DNA from: a bacterium
GTDB lineage: Bacteria > Pseudomonadota > Alphaproteobacteria > Ferrovibrionales > Ferrovibrionaceae
DNA: 56,427 nucleotides
Reading direction: 5' to 3'
Assembly: GCA_022844005.1 (NCBI GenBank)
Contig: JALHMN010000005.1
Location: forward strand, 1-56,427
In this document: positions 18,539 through 27,210 of the stretch, one piece after another
Numbering within the stretch: position 1 is the first letter of the stretch
Layout: each line of letters starts with the position of its first letter
The notes under the pieces: generated by a model
The model's input: only the letters and a program-made list of their open reading frames with translations
Database searches by the model: none
What the model was told of the DNA's origin: nothing
Position numbers and translations under genes: made by a program

Positions 18539-18561
18539 GGCGGCGGCCGCCGGCCGCCGCC
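18539..18561 (+). promoter_or_regulatory. Intercistronic hairpin after the binding-protein gene
   Basis: GGCGGCGGCC (18539-18548) and GGCCGCCGCC (18552-18561) form a perfect 10-bp all-GC stem with a 3-base loop and no U-tract. Between a binding-protein gene and its permease gene such hairpins commonly stabilise the upstream mRNA or attenuate read-through, giving more binding protein than permease. Confidence 0.65.
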
Positions 18562-18589
18562 GCTTGTGCATCCGGAAAGCCCAAGACCC

Positions 18590-19477
18590 ATGGCCGAATT
18601 CATCATGGTCATCATCGGCGGTGTGCAGTTCGGCGCCATCTACGCGCTGGCCGCCATCGGCGTGGTGGTGATCCACAAGGCGACGCGAACGGTCAACTTC
18701 GCGCATGGCGGCCTCGTCATGCTGGGCGCCTTCGTCACCTATCTCGTCGTCGTCGAGCTGCGCTGGCCCTACTGGACCGCCTATGTGCTGGCACCGCTCC
18801 TGATCGGCACGCTGGCGATGGCGCTGGAACTGGTGATCCTGCGGCCGATCAGGCGGGCCGACATGTTCACCGTCATCATGGCCACCATCTTCCTCGGCAT
18901 CGCTCTCTCCGAAACCTTCCGGCTGGCCCAGAACACCGAGATGCTGGCAGTGCCCTCGGCGGTGAAGGGACCGCCGATGATCGTGCCGCTGGGCGAAGAC
19001 GCCTTCATCGTCACCGCCGAACAGATCTGGGTGACGATCGGCGCACTCCTGACCGGCTTCGCCGGGCTTGCCCTGTTCCGCTATGCCGGCATCGGCCGCA
19101 GCATGCGCGCCATGGCTTCCAATATCCGCGGGGCCCAGCTCTGCGGCTTCTCGATCGACCGCGTCTATGCGCTCGCCTGGTTCTTCGGCGGCGCCTTGGC
19201 CGGCCTCGCCGGCGTCTTCGCCGCGCCCAGCAAGGGCGTCTCCCCGGAGCTGGCGGTCTCGGTGATCTCGGCCGCCTTCGTGGCGGCGGTGATCGGCGGC
19301 TTCGATTCGCTGATCGGCGCCATCATCGGCGGTCTTCTTCTCGGCGTCGTCGAGACGCTGTCGGCGGCCTATGTCTCCAGCGCGATGAAAAGCGCGGTCA
19401 GCTTCCTGCTGCTGTTCGTCGTCCTGCTCTGGCGTCCCGACGGACTGTTCCCGGAGAGGAAGGGCCGGGATGTCTGA
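18590..19477 (+). CDS. ABC transporter permease (LivH type)
   Basis: A 295-residue inner membrane permease with about eight hydrophobic segments. LivH-like hallmarks are GAIYALAAIGVVVIHKATRT and VNFAHGGLVMLGAFVTYL near the N-terminus and AAFVAAVIGGFDSLIGAIIG near residue 230. The ATG at 18590 (MAEFIMVI) is chosen because it fits family length; upstream codons lie in the intercistronic hairpin. It overlaps the next gene by 8 bp. Confidence 0.9.
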   Translation: MAEFIMVIIGGVQFGAIYALAAIGVVVIHKATRTVNFAHGGLVMLGAFVTYLVVVELRWPYWTAYVLAPLLIGTLAMALELVILRPIRRADMFTVIMATIFLGIALSETFRLAQNTEMLAVPSAVKGPPMIVPLGEDAFIVTAEQIWVTIGALLTGFAGLALFRYAGIGRSMRAMASNIRGAQLCGFSIDRVYALAWFFGGALAGLAGVFAAPSKGVSPELAVSVISAAFVAAVIGGFDSLIGAIIGGLLLGVVETLSAAYVSSAMKSAVSFLLLFVVLLWRPDGLFPERKGRDV

Positions 19478-21290
19478 CCGGCTTCGCGGCATCCTGCGCG
19501 TGCTGGCGCCGTCCAGCGCGCTGGTGGCCTTCCTCCTGCTCGGCCTCTTCGTCGGCCAGTACCAGCGCTATGTGCTGTCCCATGCCGCCGCCGCCATCGT
19601 GATCGGGGCTGCCCTCACCATGCTGGTGGGTTATGCGCGCTGCATCTCGCTTGCCACCGGCGCGATGATGGCGCTCGGCGCCTACGGCTCGACGCTGCTG
19701 GTCATCAAGCTGGGCTTTCCCTTCCTGCTGGCGGTGGCGCTGGGCGGGGTTCTCGGCGGGCTCGGCGGCTTCATTCTGGCGGTGCCGGGCGTGCGCTTCC
19801 GCAGCCACAACCTCGCCATGGTAACGCTGGTCTTCCAGTCGGTCGTCATCATCGTGATCCGTGAACTGAAGGGCCTGACCGGCGGCGCCGAGGGGCTGAA
19901 CGTGCCCCGGCCTACGCTGTTCGGGATCGACTTCTCCGGCGACTACGCCATCCTGATGCTGACCGTCTGCGTCTGCGTCTGCGTGCTGGTGCCGCTCACC
20001 ATCCTGGTCACCGGGGCCTACGGCAAGAACCTGCGCGCGCTCGCCAGCAACGAAGTGGGTGCCCGGGCCTTCGGCATCAGCATCGAGCACCATCTGATCG
20101 CCGCCTTCACGATCAGTTCGGCCGCGGTCGCGATCGCGGCCGCCATCGCCGCCCCGCGCTTTCGCGTTATCGATCCCGATACCTACGGCATCATGGCGTC
20201 CATCTTCACGCTGGCTTATCCCATCGTCGGCGGCATGCAGTCGATCTGGGGCGGCGTGCTGGGCGGCGGCGTGCTGGCGCTGCTGCCGGAAGTGCTGCGC
20301 CCGGTGGCCGACTTCATCGAACTGTTCTTCGCCGTGCTGGTGATCGCCACCATCATGTTCTTTCGCGGTGGACTGGTCGATCTGGCCGGCGCCATCGGGC
20401 GCCGGCTGAAGGGCGCCCGCCCGCCGGAATCGATCGAGGCGGCCTCGCCGGTGGACGCTGCCGTGACCGGCGGCCTCGAGACCTCGAACGCGGCGGTCGC
20501 GGCCATCGGCAATGCGCTCGTCATCGACAATGTTTCCAAGGTCTATGACGCGCTGCGTGCCGTCGACGGCGTCTCGGTCGAGGTCCGGGCCGGCAGCCTG
20601 CATGGGTTGATGGGTCCGAACGGCGCCGGCAAGACGACGCTGTTCAACACCATTTCCGGCTTCGTCGGCGCCGATGGCGGCCGAATCGAATGCTTCGGCC
20701 GGGACATCACCCACAGTCCGGTTGAAGGCCGCATCGCACTCGGCATCACCCGCACCTTCCAGCAGGTGGCGATCTTTCCCGAACTCACCTGCCGCGACAA
20801 TGTCGTCATCGGGCTGGGGCGGAACGGCATCGGCAGCGTCCTGTCGCGCAGCTTCGACGACATCGCCGGCCGCGCCCGCGCCGCGGAGGAACGCGGTCAG
20901 GCCGACTGGGCGCTTGCCGCCGTCGGCCTCGGCGGGCTGGGCGATGCGCCGGCCGGCATGCTGTCGCTCGGCAACCAGCGCCGGCTCGAAATCGCCCGCG
21001 CCATCGTTTCCCGCCCGCGCCTCATCCTGCTGGACGAGCCGGTCTCCGGCGTCGGTCACCAGGAAGCGGAGCAGTTGAAGGATCTTCTGAAGCGAATCAA
21101 TGCCGACCTCGGCGTCACCATGCTGGTGGTCGAGCACAACATCGGCTTCCTCGTCTCGCTCTGCGACCAGCTCACGGTGATGGGGTCGGGCCGGGTGATC
21201 GCCGAGGGCAAGCCGGAAGAGGTGGTGACGCGGAGCGAGGTGCGCCGTGTCTATTTCGGCGAGAGCGAGAAGGTCGCCCTTCATGCCTGA
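19470..21290 (+). CDS. Fused ABC permease-ATPase (LivM-LivG)
   Basis: This 606-residue protein joins a LivM-type permease (about residues 1-310; CISLATGAMMALGAYGSTLL, VRFRSHNLAMVTL) to a LivG-type ATPase (about 350-606). The ATPase has Walker A GPNGAGKTTL, signature LSLGNQRRLEIARA and Walker B LILLDEPVSG. Residues between them form an Ala-rich linker. Such fusions occur in several proteobacterial HAAT systems. It pairs with the LivH permease and the LivF ATPase to complete a four-gene importer. Confidence 0.92.
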   Translation: MSDRLRGILRVLAPSSALVAFLLLGLFVGQYQRYVLSHAAAAIVIGAALTMLVGYARCISLATGAMMALGAYGSTLLVIKLGFPFLLAVALGGVLGGLGGFILAVPGVRFRSHNLAMVTLVFQSVVIIVIRELKGLTGGAEGLNVPRPTLFGIDFSGDYAILMLTVCVCVCVLVPLTILVTGAYGKNLRALASNEVGARAFGISIEHHLIAAFTISSAAVAIAAAIAAPRFRVIDPDTYGIMASIFTLAYPIVGGMQSIWGGVLGGGVLALLPEVLRPVADFIELFFAVLVIATIMFFRGGLVDLAGAIGRRLKGARPPESIEAASPVDAAVTGGLETSNAAVAAIGNALVIDNVSKVYDALRAVDGVSVEVRAGSLHGLMGPNGAGKTTLFNTISGFVGADGGRIECFGRDITHSPVEGRIALGITRTFQQVAIFPELTCRDNVVIGLGRNGIGSVLSRSFDDIAGRARAAEERGQADWALAAVGLGGLGDAPAGMLSLGNQRRLEIARAIVSRPRLILLDEPVSGVGHQEAEQLKDLLKRINADLGVTMLVVEHNIGFLVSLCDQLTVMGSGRVIAEGKPEEVVTRSEVRRVYFGESEKVALHA

Positions 21291-21298
21291 GGCCGCCG

Positions 21299-21994
21299 AT
21301 GCTTGAGGTGAAGGATCTCGTCGTCACGTATGGCGCCGTGGTGGCGGTGCATGGCCTGTCGCTGACGGTGAAGGCCGGCCAGTCGATCGCACTCCTGGGC
21401 GCGAACGGGGCCGGCAAGACGTCATCGGTCGAGGCCATCGCCGGTCTCATCCGCACCCGTTCGGGCCGGGTTTCGATCGATGGCCGGGACGTCACTGGCC
21501 ATCCGGCTTCCACCGTCGTGCGCCGGGGCCTCGCCTTGGTGCCGCAATGGCGCGAACTGTTCCGCAACTTCTCGGTCGAGGAGACGCTGATCGCCGCCCG
21601 CACCGGCGCTGCCGGCCGCGGCGCCCTGCCGCTCGAACAGATTTATGCGCTGTTTCCCGTGCTGGCCGAACGGCGCCGCCAGATCGCAGGCTCTCTGTCG
21701 GGGGGCGAACAGCAGATGCTGGCGATCGGCCGCGCGCTGGTGACCAATCCCCGGGTCATCCTGCTGGACGAACCCTCCGCCGGGCTCGCGGTCGGCGTGG
21801 TCCGCTCGCTCGTCGGCATCGTCAGGACCATCCGCGACAGCGGCGTGGGCGTCCTGCTGGTGGAACAGAATCTGGAGATCGCCCAGGCGGTGGCGGAAGA
21901 CTGCATCGTGCTCTCCACCGGCCGCGAGGTATGGCGGGGCCCGATGCGCGAAGCGATGGCCCTCGATGCCATCCGGGATGCGTATTTCGCCTGA
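21299..21994 (+). CDS. ABC transporter ATP-binding protein (LivF type)
   Basis: A 231-residue ATPase with Walker A GANGAGKTS, signature LSGGEQQMLAIGRA and Walker B VILLDEPSAGLAVG. The length and C-terminus (DAIRDAYFA) are those of LivF. It starts 8 bp after the fusion gene and ends the plus-strand operon; the next gene converges, 23 bp away. Confidence 0.92.
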   Translation: MLEVKDLVVTYGAVVAVHGLSLTVKAGQSIALLGANGAGKTSSVEAIAGLIRTRSGRVSIDGRDVTGHPASTVVRRGLALVPQWRELFRNFSVEETLIAARTGAAGRGALPLEQIYALFPVLAERRRQIAGSLSGGEQQMLAIGRALVTNPRVILLDEPSAGLAVGVVRSLVGIVRTIRDSGVGVLLVEQNLEIAQAVAEDCIVLSTGREVWRGPMREAMALDAIRDAYFA

Positions 21995-22017
21995 CGGATC
22001 ACCCTGGATGAGTTGCT

Positions 22018-22477
<460 letters not shown>

Positions 22478-22485
<8 letters not shown>

Positions 22486-23305
22486 CGGTCAGCACCTCTT
22501 GCAGGGCACGGTGGACGGCCGCGGTCTGCCGCTTCAGTACCAGGGCAGAGGGATTGCCCAGCACGGGGGCAAGGAGGGCGGCGATGTCGGCGGCGGCGGG
22601 GGACAGGCCTGCCGCCAGGCCGGCCTCTGCGGCGGGCAGCCGGCGCGCCCGGCTGCCGGTGGCGCCCACCACGACGCGCGCCTGCGCCGAGCCGGGGTCG
22701 TACAGCACCGCACCCAGCGCCTCGGCGAATTCGCCTGGCTTGCGGCAGAATTTCACATAGCCGAAGCGGGCAGTGGGGCCGAGAGCGGGGACATCGACCG
22801 CGACGATCACCTCGTCGGCGGCTTTCGCCGTCTCGAAGGCGCCGGCCAGGAAGGCATCGATCGCGACCGCGCGGTCGCCGCCGGGGCCGCGCAGGTGGAT
22901 ACGGGCATCCAGCGCCAGCAGCGCCGCTGGCCAGTCGGCCGCCGGATCGGCATGGGCGAGACTGCCGCCGATGGTGCCAGCATTGCGCACGGCCCGATAG
23001 GCGATGCCGGCGGCGACGCGCGCCAGGACCCTGCCGAGGGGGCCGGACACCGCCCCGTCCTCGATCGCGGCATGGGTGCTGAGCGCGCCGATGCGCACAT
23101 GGCCTTCGGCAACGCTGATCCCGCGCAACGCCTCCAGCCGGCCGATATCCACCAGCTGCGAGGGACGCGCGGCCCGCAGGTTCATCATCGGGCCGAGCGA
23201 CTGGCCGCCGGACAGCACGGCGGTATCGCCCCCGCCCTGGGCCAGGAGGGCCACCGCCTGTTCCAGGCTCGCGGCCCGGTGATAGGTGAAGGGTGCGGGC
23301 TTCAT
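22478..23305 (-). CDS. Molybdenum hydroxylase FAD-binding subunit (CoxM-like)
   Basis: A 275-residue flavoprotein subunit beginning MKPAPFTYHRAASLEQAVAL. FAD-binding motifs are AVLSGGQSLGPMMNLR (about residues 31-46) and RNAGTIGGSLAHADPAADW (about 104-122). It overlaps the large subunit gene by ATGA. The ATG at 23305 fits the family start; the longer frame runs into the large-subunit gene. Confidence 0.92.
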
Positions 23306-25650
23306 GGCGCCGCGCCCGCGCGCGCGCCTCGAGCGATCTCGATCGCGGCGAGGATGCGGTCGGGGGTCGCTGGCGCGGCGCCCAGTTCCACGCCATCGGC
23401 ACGCAGCGCGTCGTTGATCGCGTTCAGCAGCGCGGGTGCCGGCGCGATGGCGCCACCCTCGCCCACGCCCTTGATGCCGAAGCGCGTTTTCGGCGACGGC
23501 GTCTCTGTCGGCAGCAGCCGGATGGCGGGGATCTCGGTCGGGCCCGGCAGGATGTAGTCGGCCAGCGTCACCGACTTCGGCTGCCCGCTCGCGTCGAAGA
23601 GGCATTCCTCGTACAGCGCGGTGCCGATGCCCTGGGCGGTGCCGCCGAGAACCTGGCCGTCGACGATCATCGGGTTGACGCGGGTGCCGCAGTCGTCGGC
23701 CACGACATAGTCCAGGATTTCGACCGATCCGAAGTCGCGGTCGACGGCGACCACCGCGACATGGGTGGAATAGGAGAAGGCGCCACGGTCGTCCTCGGGA
23801 CGATAGCCGGCGGTGACGTCGAGGCCGGCGGGGTCCACGCCCGGCGGCAGTTCGTTCGGCGTCTTGTACCAGAGGCGGCCGATCTCGCCGAAGCCGACGG
23901 TTGCGCCGCCGGGGCCGGTTGCCCGGCCGCCGCTGAAGCCGACCTCATGGGCGGCGCATTGCATCAGGTGGGCGGCGAGCGGCCGCATGCGCTCGGCCAG
24001 CCGTTCGCAGGCGGCGGCGACAGCGCCCCCGTTCATCACCATCGCGCGCGAGGCGTAGGTGCCGGTGGAGTAGGGGGTGAGGCCGGTATCGCCATGCAGC
24101 AGCCGCACGCGGCCGGGATCTATCCCCAGCACCTCGCTCGCCACCTGGGCCATGGTGGTCTCCATGCCCTGGCCATGGTTCTGCACCCCCATCGCCACCT
24201 CGATATCGCCGTCCGGCGTCAGGCGCGCATTGGCCTGCTCGTAACCCGGCATCAGCGCGATGCCCATGGTGCCGAAGGTGTTGGTGCTGATGCCGGTGTG
24301 CTCGGTGTACATGGCGATGCCGACGCCGATGGCGCGGCCGTCGGCGCGCGGCGCCGCCTGCTTCAGCCGCCAGGCCGGCAGGTCGATCGCGGACAGCGCC
24401 GATCGCAGGCTCGCGGGATAGTCGCCGCTGTCATACAGCTTGCCGGTGATCGAGGCGTAGGGCATCTCCGCCGCGCTGACGAGGTTCAGCGCGCGGACCT
24501 CGTGCGGCTCCTTGCCGACGGCGCGGGCGACCGCGTCGATCGTCAACTCCATCATGAAGCAGGCGGCCGGCCGGGCCACGGCGCGATAGGGCGTCTGCGG
24601 CGGCTTGTTGGTCAGCACCGTCTTCGACCGCGCACGGTAGTGCCGGATGCGGTAGGGGCCGGGGATGATGCCGATCGCCTGCACCGCCTCGAAGGCGCCG
24701 GTGTGGGGCCAGAAGGAATAAGCGCCGATATTGACGGCGAAGTCGACGTCGAGCGCCAGGATACGCCCTTCCGCATCGGCATGGGCATGGACGGTGCCGC
24801 TTATCTCGCGCGCCGAGGCACCGGCGGTGAGATGCTCGAAGCGATCCTCGATCCAGCGCACCGGCCGGTGCAATTTCATCGCCGCCCAGCAGACGGCGAT
24901 CTCCTCCGGATAGGCTGGGGCCTTGTAGCCGAAGCCGCCGCCGATATCGGGCGCGATGATGCGGATGCGCCGCTCCTCCAGGTTGAGCGCGATGGCAAGC
25001 GCTGCGCGGAAGACATGCGGGTTCTGGTGGCCCACATGGACCACCAGCTGGTCGGCGCGGTCGTTCCATTCTGCCAGGATCGCCCGACCCTCCAGCGGCG
25101 CCATGGCCTGGCGGGCGTTGGTGTAGTGGCGGGTGACGTGGACGGGGGCGGCGGCGGCGATCGCGTCGATCGGCGCCTCGGCGTTCAGCACCGACAGCAG
25201 GTTGTCGGGCCGGTCCTCATGCAGGCGGGGCGCGTCGGGCCTGAGCGCGTCGGCGACGTCCAGCACGGGGGGCAGTTCCTCGTAGTCGACCCCTACCTCT
25301 TCGCTCAGGTCCTCGGCCAGCGCCCGGCTCTTCGCCAGGCACATCGCCACCGATTGGCCGACGAACAGAACCTTCCGGTCGGCCAGGATCGGCTGCTCGG
25401 TGGCGCGATAGCCCGGCAGGTTGATCTGCGCGCGGATCGGCGGCACCGCCGCCAGATCGGCCGCCGTGTATACAATGCCCTTGATCGGGCGAGTGATGCC
25501 TAGAATACGGGCATGCGCATGCGGACTGCGTACGAAGGCGACCTCCAGCAGGCCGGGCCGGAACAGGTCGCCCACATACTCGCCCCGACCCTTCAGGAAG
25601 CGCTCGTCCTCCTTGCGGGGGATACTGGCCCCGATCCCCTTGTGCGACAC
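23302..25650 (-). CDS. Molybdenum hydroxylase large subunit (CoxL/XdhB-like)
   Basis: A 782-residue Mo-pterin cytosine dinucleotide-binding catalytic subunit. It has IGASIPRKEDERFLKGRGEY at the N-terminus, the Mo-pterin motif IIAPDIGGGFGYK and the conserved catalytic Glu region FGIKGVGEGG. The active-site loop that reads AYRGAGRP in form II relatives is PYRAVARP here, so it is neither form I CO dehydrogenase (AYxCSFR) nor typical form II. It probably hydroxylates an organic substrate. Divergent from the second amidohydrolase by 102 bp. Confidence 0.9.
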   Translation of the reverse strand: MSHKGIGASIPRKEDERFLKGRGEYVGDLFRPGLLEVAFVRSPHAHARILGITRPIKGIVYTAADLAAVPPIRAQINLPGYRATEQPILADRKVLFVGQSVAMCLAKSRALAEDLSEEVGVDYEELPPVLDVADALRPDAPRLHEDRPDNLLSVLNAEAPIDAIAAAAPVHVTRHYTNARQAMAPLEGRAILAEWNDRADQLVVHVGHQNPHVFRAALAIALNLEERRIRIIAPDIGGGFGYKAPAYPEEIAVCWAAMKLHRPVRWIEDRFEHLTAGASAREISGTVHAHADAEGRILALDVDFAVNIGAYSFWPHTGAFEAVQAIGIIPGPYRIRHYRARSKTVLTNKPPQTPYRAVARPAACFMMELTIDAVARAVGKEPHEVRALNLVSAAEMPYASITGKLYDSGDYPASLRSALSAIDLPAWRLKQAAPRADGRAIGVGIAMYTEHTGISTNTFGTMGIALMPGYEQANARLTPDGDIEVAMGVQNHGQGMETTMAQVASEVLGIDPGRVRLLHGDTGLTPYSTGTYASRAMVMNGGAVAAACERLAERMRPLAAHLMQCAAHEVGFSGGRATGPGGATVGFGEIGRLWYKTPNELPPGVDPAGLDVTAGYRPEDDRGAFSYSTHVAVVAVDRDFGSVEILDYVVADDCGTRVNPMIVDGQVLGGTAQGIGTALYEECLFDASGQPKSVTLADYILPGPTEIPAIRLLPTETPSPKTRFGIKGVGEGGAIAPAPALLNAINDALRADGVELGAAPATPDRILAAIEIARGARAGAAP

Positions 25651-25752
25651 CCGACCCTCGCCTCCCCGTTACCGTCTCCCTCGAAGCAAAAGCTACGCCA
25701 CGGCACGATCCGTGAAACGGAAATCGTGGTCATGGTGAAGGACGGCTGAAGG

Positions 25753-27210
25753 ATGGTGAACGAGGTGGCGGTGGGCCGGCTTCTGGCCCGCCCGGGGCGC
25801 GCGGCGCCGCTTGCCGATGCGGTGCTCTCTTTCGCTGGCGATCGCATCGCCGCGGTCGCGCCCGCGGCCGGGCAGGGGCGGGGTAAGTCGTTGATTGCCC
25901 TGCCTGCTTTGGTCAACGCGCATGACCATGGCCGGGGCCTGCATCACCTGGCCTTCGGCGCCCGCGACCAGGCGTTCGAACTCTGGCGCGCCGCCCTCTA
26001 CGCCCATCCCCCGATCGACCCCTATCTGAATGCCGCGCTGGCCTTCGGCCGCCTGGCTCAGGCCGGCGTCGGCTCGGTCATGCACGTCCATTCTTCCATT
26101 GATATCAAGCGCTTGCCTGCGGATGCGGAGGCCGTCTGCCGGGCGGCGCGGGATGTCGGCATCCGGCTCGCCTTCGTGGTGCCGCTGCGGGACCAGCAGA
26201 CGCTGGGGTATGGTTCCGACGACGCGCTTCTCGCCGCCCACCCGGAAGCGGATCAGCCAATGATCAGAAGCACTTGGCTGAACACCTTCCCGTCGCCGGG
26301 GGACTACGTGGCACTTGTGCGCGAGATCGCCGCCCGGGTGGAGGGGCCGCTGATCAGCGTGCAATACGGCCCGAACAGCCCCCAGGCCTGCAGCGACGCG
26401 CTGCTGGCCGCGATCGGGGAGGCATCGGCGGCCGATGGACGGCGGGTCACGACCCATCTCCTGGAAACGAGTATCCAGCGGCAATGGGCCGACGCCACCT
26501 ATCCGGACCAGGGTTTCCTGCCGCATCTCGATCGCCTGGGCCTTATCTCTCAAAGGTTTACCGGTGCCCATGGGGTCTGGCTCACGGCCGCTGACATCGC
26601 CCTGCTGGCCGAGAGAGGCGCGCAGATCGCGGTCAACACCAGTTCCAACCTCAGGCTCCGCTCCGGCATCGCGCCGGTCGCGCAGTATCTCAAGGCCGGC
26701 ATGCGCTTCAGCTTCGGCATCGATTCCTTTTCCGTCGATGACGATGACGACGCCTTCCGCGAGCTTCGCCTCGGCCACTGGCTCCATTCACCGCACCATG
26801 CGGAACGCCGGCTTGATCCCGTGGGGCTGTTCGACGGATGGCTGGGCAACGGATACTTCGCGGTGAACAACGAGGAGGGCTACGGCGCCCTGGCGCCTGA
26901 TGCGCCGGCCGACCTCGTGCTGCTCGATTTCGATGCCATGGCGCATGACGTGATCGATGGGATGGCCGAGGACATGGACGTTCTCCTTACGCGGGCGACG
27001 ACGCGACATGTGCGCGACGTCTTCGTCGCGGGCCGCCAGATCGTGCGGGACGGCCGCGTCCTCGGCGTGGACCTTCCGGCAATCGAGCAGGAAGTGCTGT
27101 CCCAGGCCCGGGCAACCGGAGCCCGGATGCGAGACCTGAAGCCAGTGCTGGAGCGCTCGCAGGCAACCCTGTCGTCCTTCTACCAGGCGGGCGGTCACAT
27201 CCGGCGCTGA
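25753..27210 (+). CDS. Amidohydrolase, cytosine deaminase/chlorohydrolase-like
   Basis: A 485-residue metal-dependent hydrolase. Metal-site motifs are ALVNAHDHGRGL near residue 55, TTHLLETSIQRQWAD, GAHGVWLTAADIALLAERG, NTSSNLRLRSGIAP, and the acidic SFGIDSFSVDDDDDAF. This pattern is that of the TrzN/guanine deaminase branch, which deaminates or dechlorinates N-heterocycles. Its 3' end overlaps the convergent second large subunit by 16 bp. It lies between two Mo-hydroxylase units and probably acts in the same pathway. Confidence 0.85.
   Translation: MVNEVAVGRLLARPGRAAPLADAVLSFAGDRIAAVAPAAGQGRGKSLIALPALVNAHDHGRGLHHLAFGARDQAFELWRAALYAHPPIDPYLNAALAFGRLAQAGVGSVMHVHSSIDIKRLPADAEAVCRAARDVGIRLAFVVPLRDQQTLGYGSDDALLAAHPEADQPMIRSTWLNTFPSPGDYVALVREIAARVEGPLISVQYGPNSPQACSDALLAAIGEASAADGRRVTTHLLETSIQRQWADATYPDQGFLPHLDRLGLISQRFTGAHGVWLTAADIALLAERGAQIAVNTSSNLRLRSGIAPVAQYLKAGMRFSFGIDSFSVDDDDDAFRELRLGHWLHSPHHAERRLDPVGLFDGWLGNGYFAVNNEEGYGALAPDAPADLVLLDFDAMAHDVIDGMAEDMDVLLTRATTRHVRDVFVAGRQIVRDGRVLGVDLPAIEQEVLSQARATGARMRDLKPVLERSQATLSSFYQAGGHIRR

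Noticed and set aside
23302-25650. Annotation as aerobic CO dehydrogenase (form I CoxL)
   Set aside because: The AYxCSFR active-site motif is absent; the loop reads PYRAVARP.
25704-25728. CACGAT-N13-ATCGTG inverted pair between the first Mo-hydroxylase and the amidohydrolase
   Set aside because: Only 6-bp arms with a long spacer; expected by chance in a window this size.
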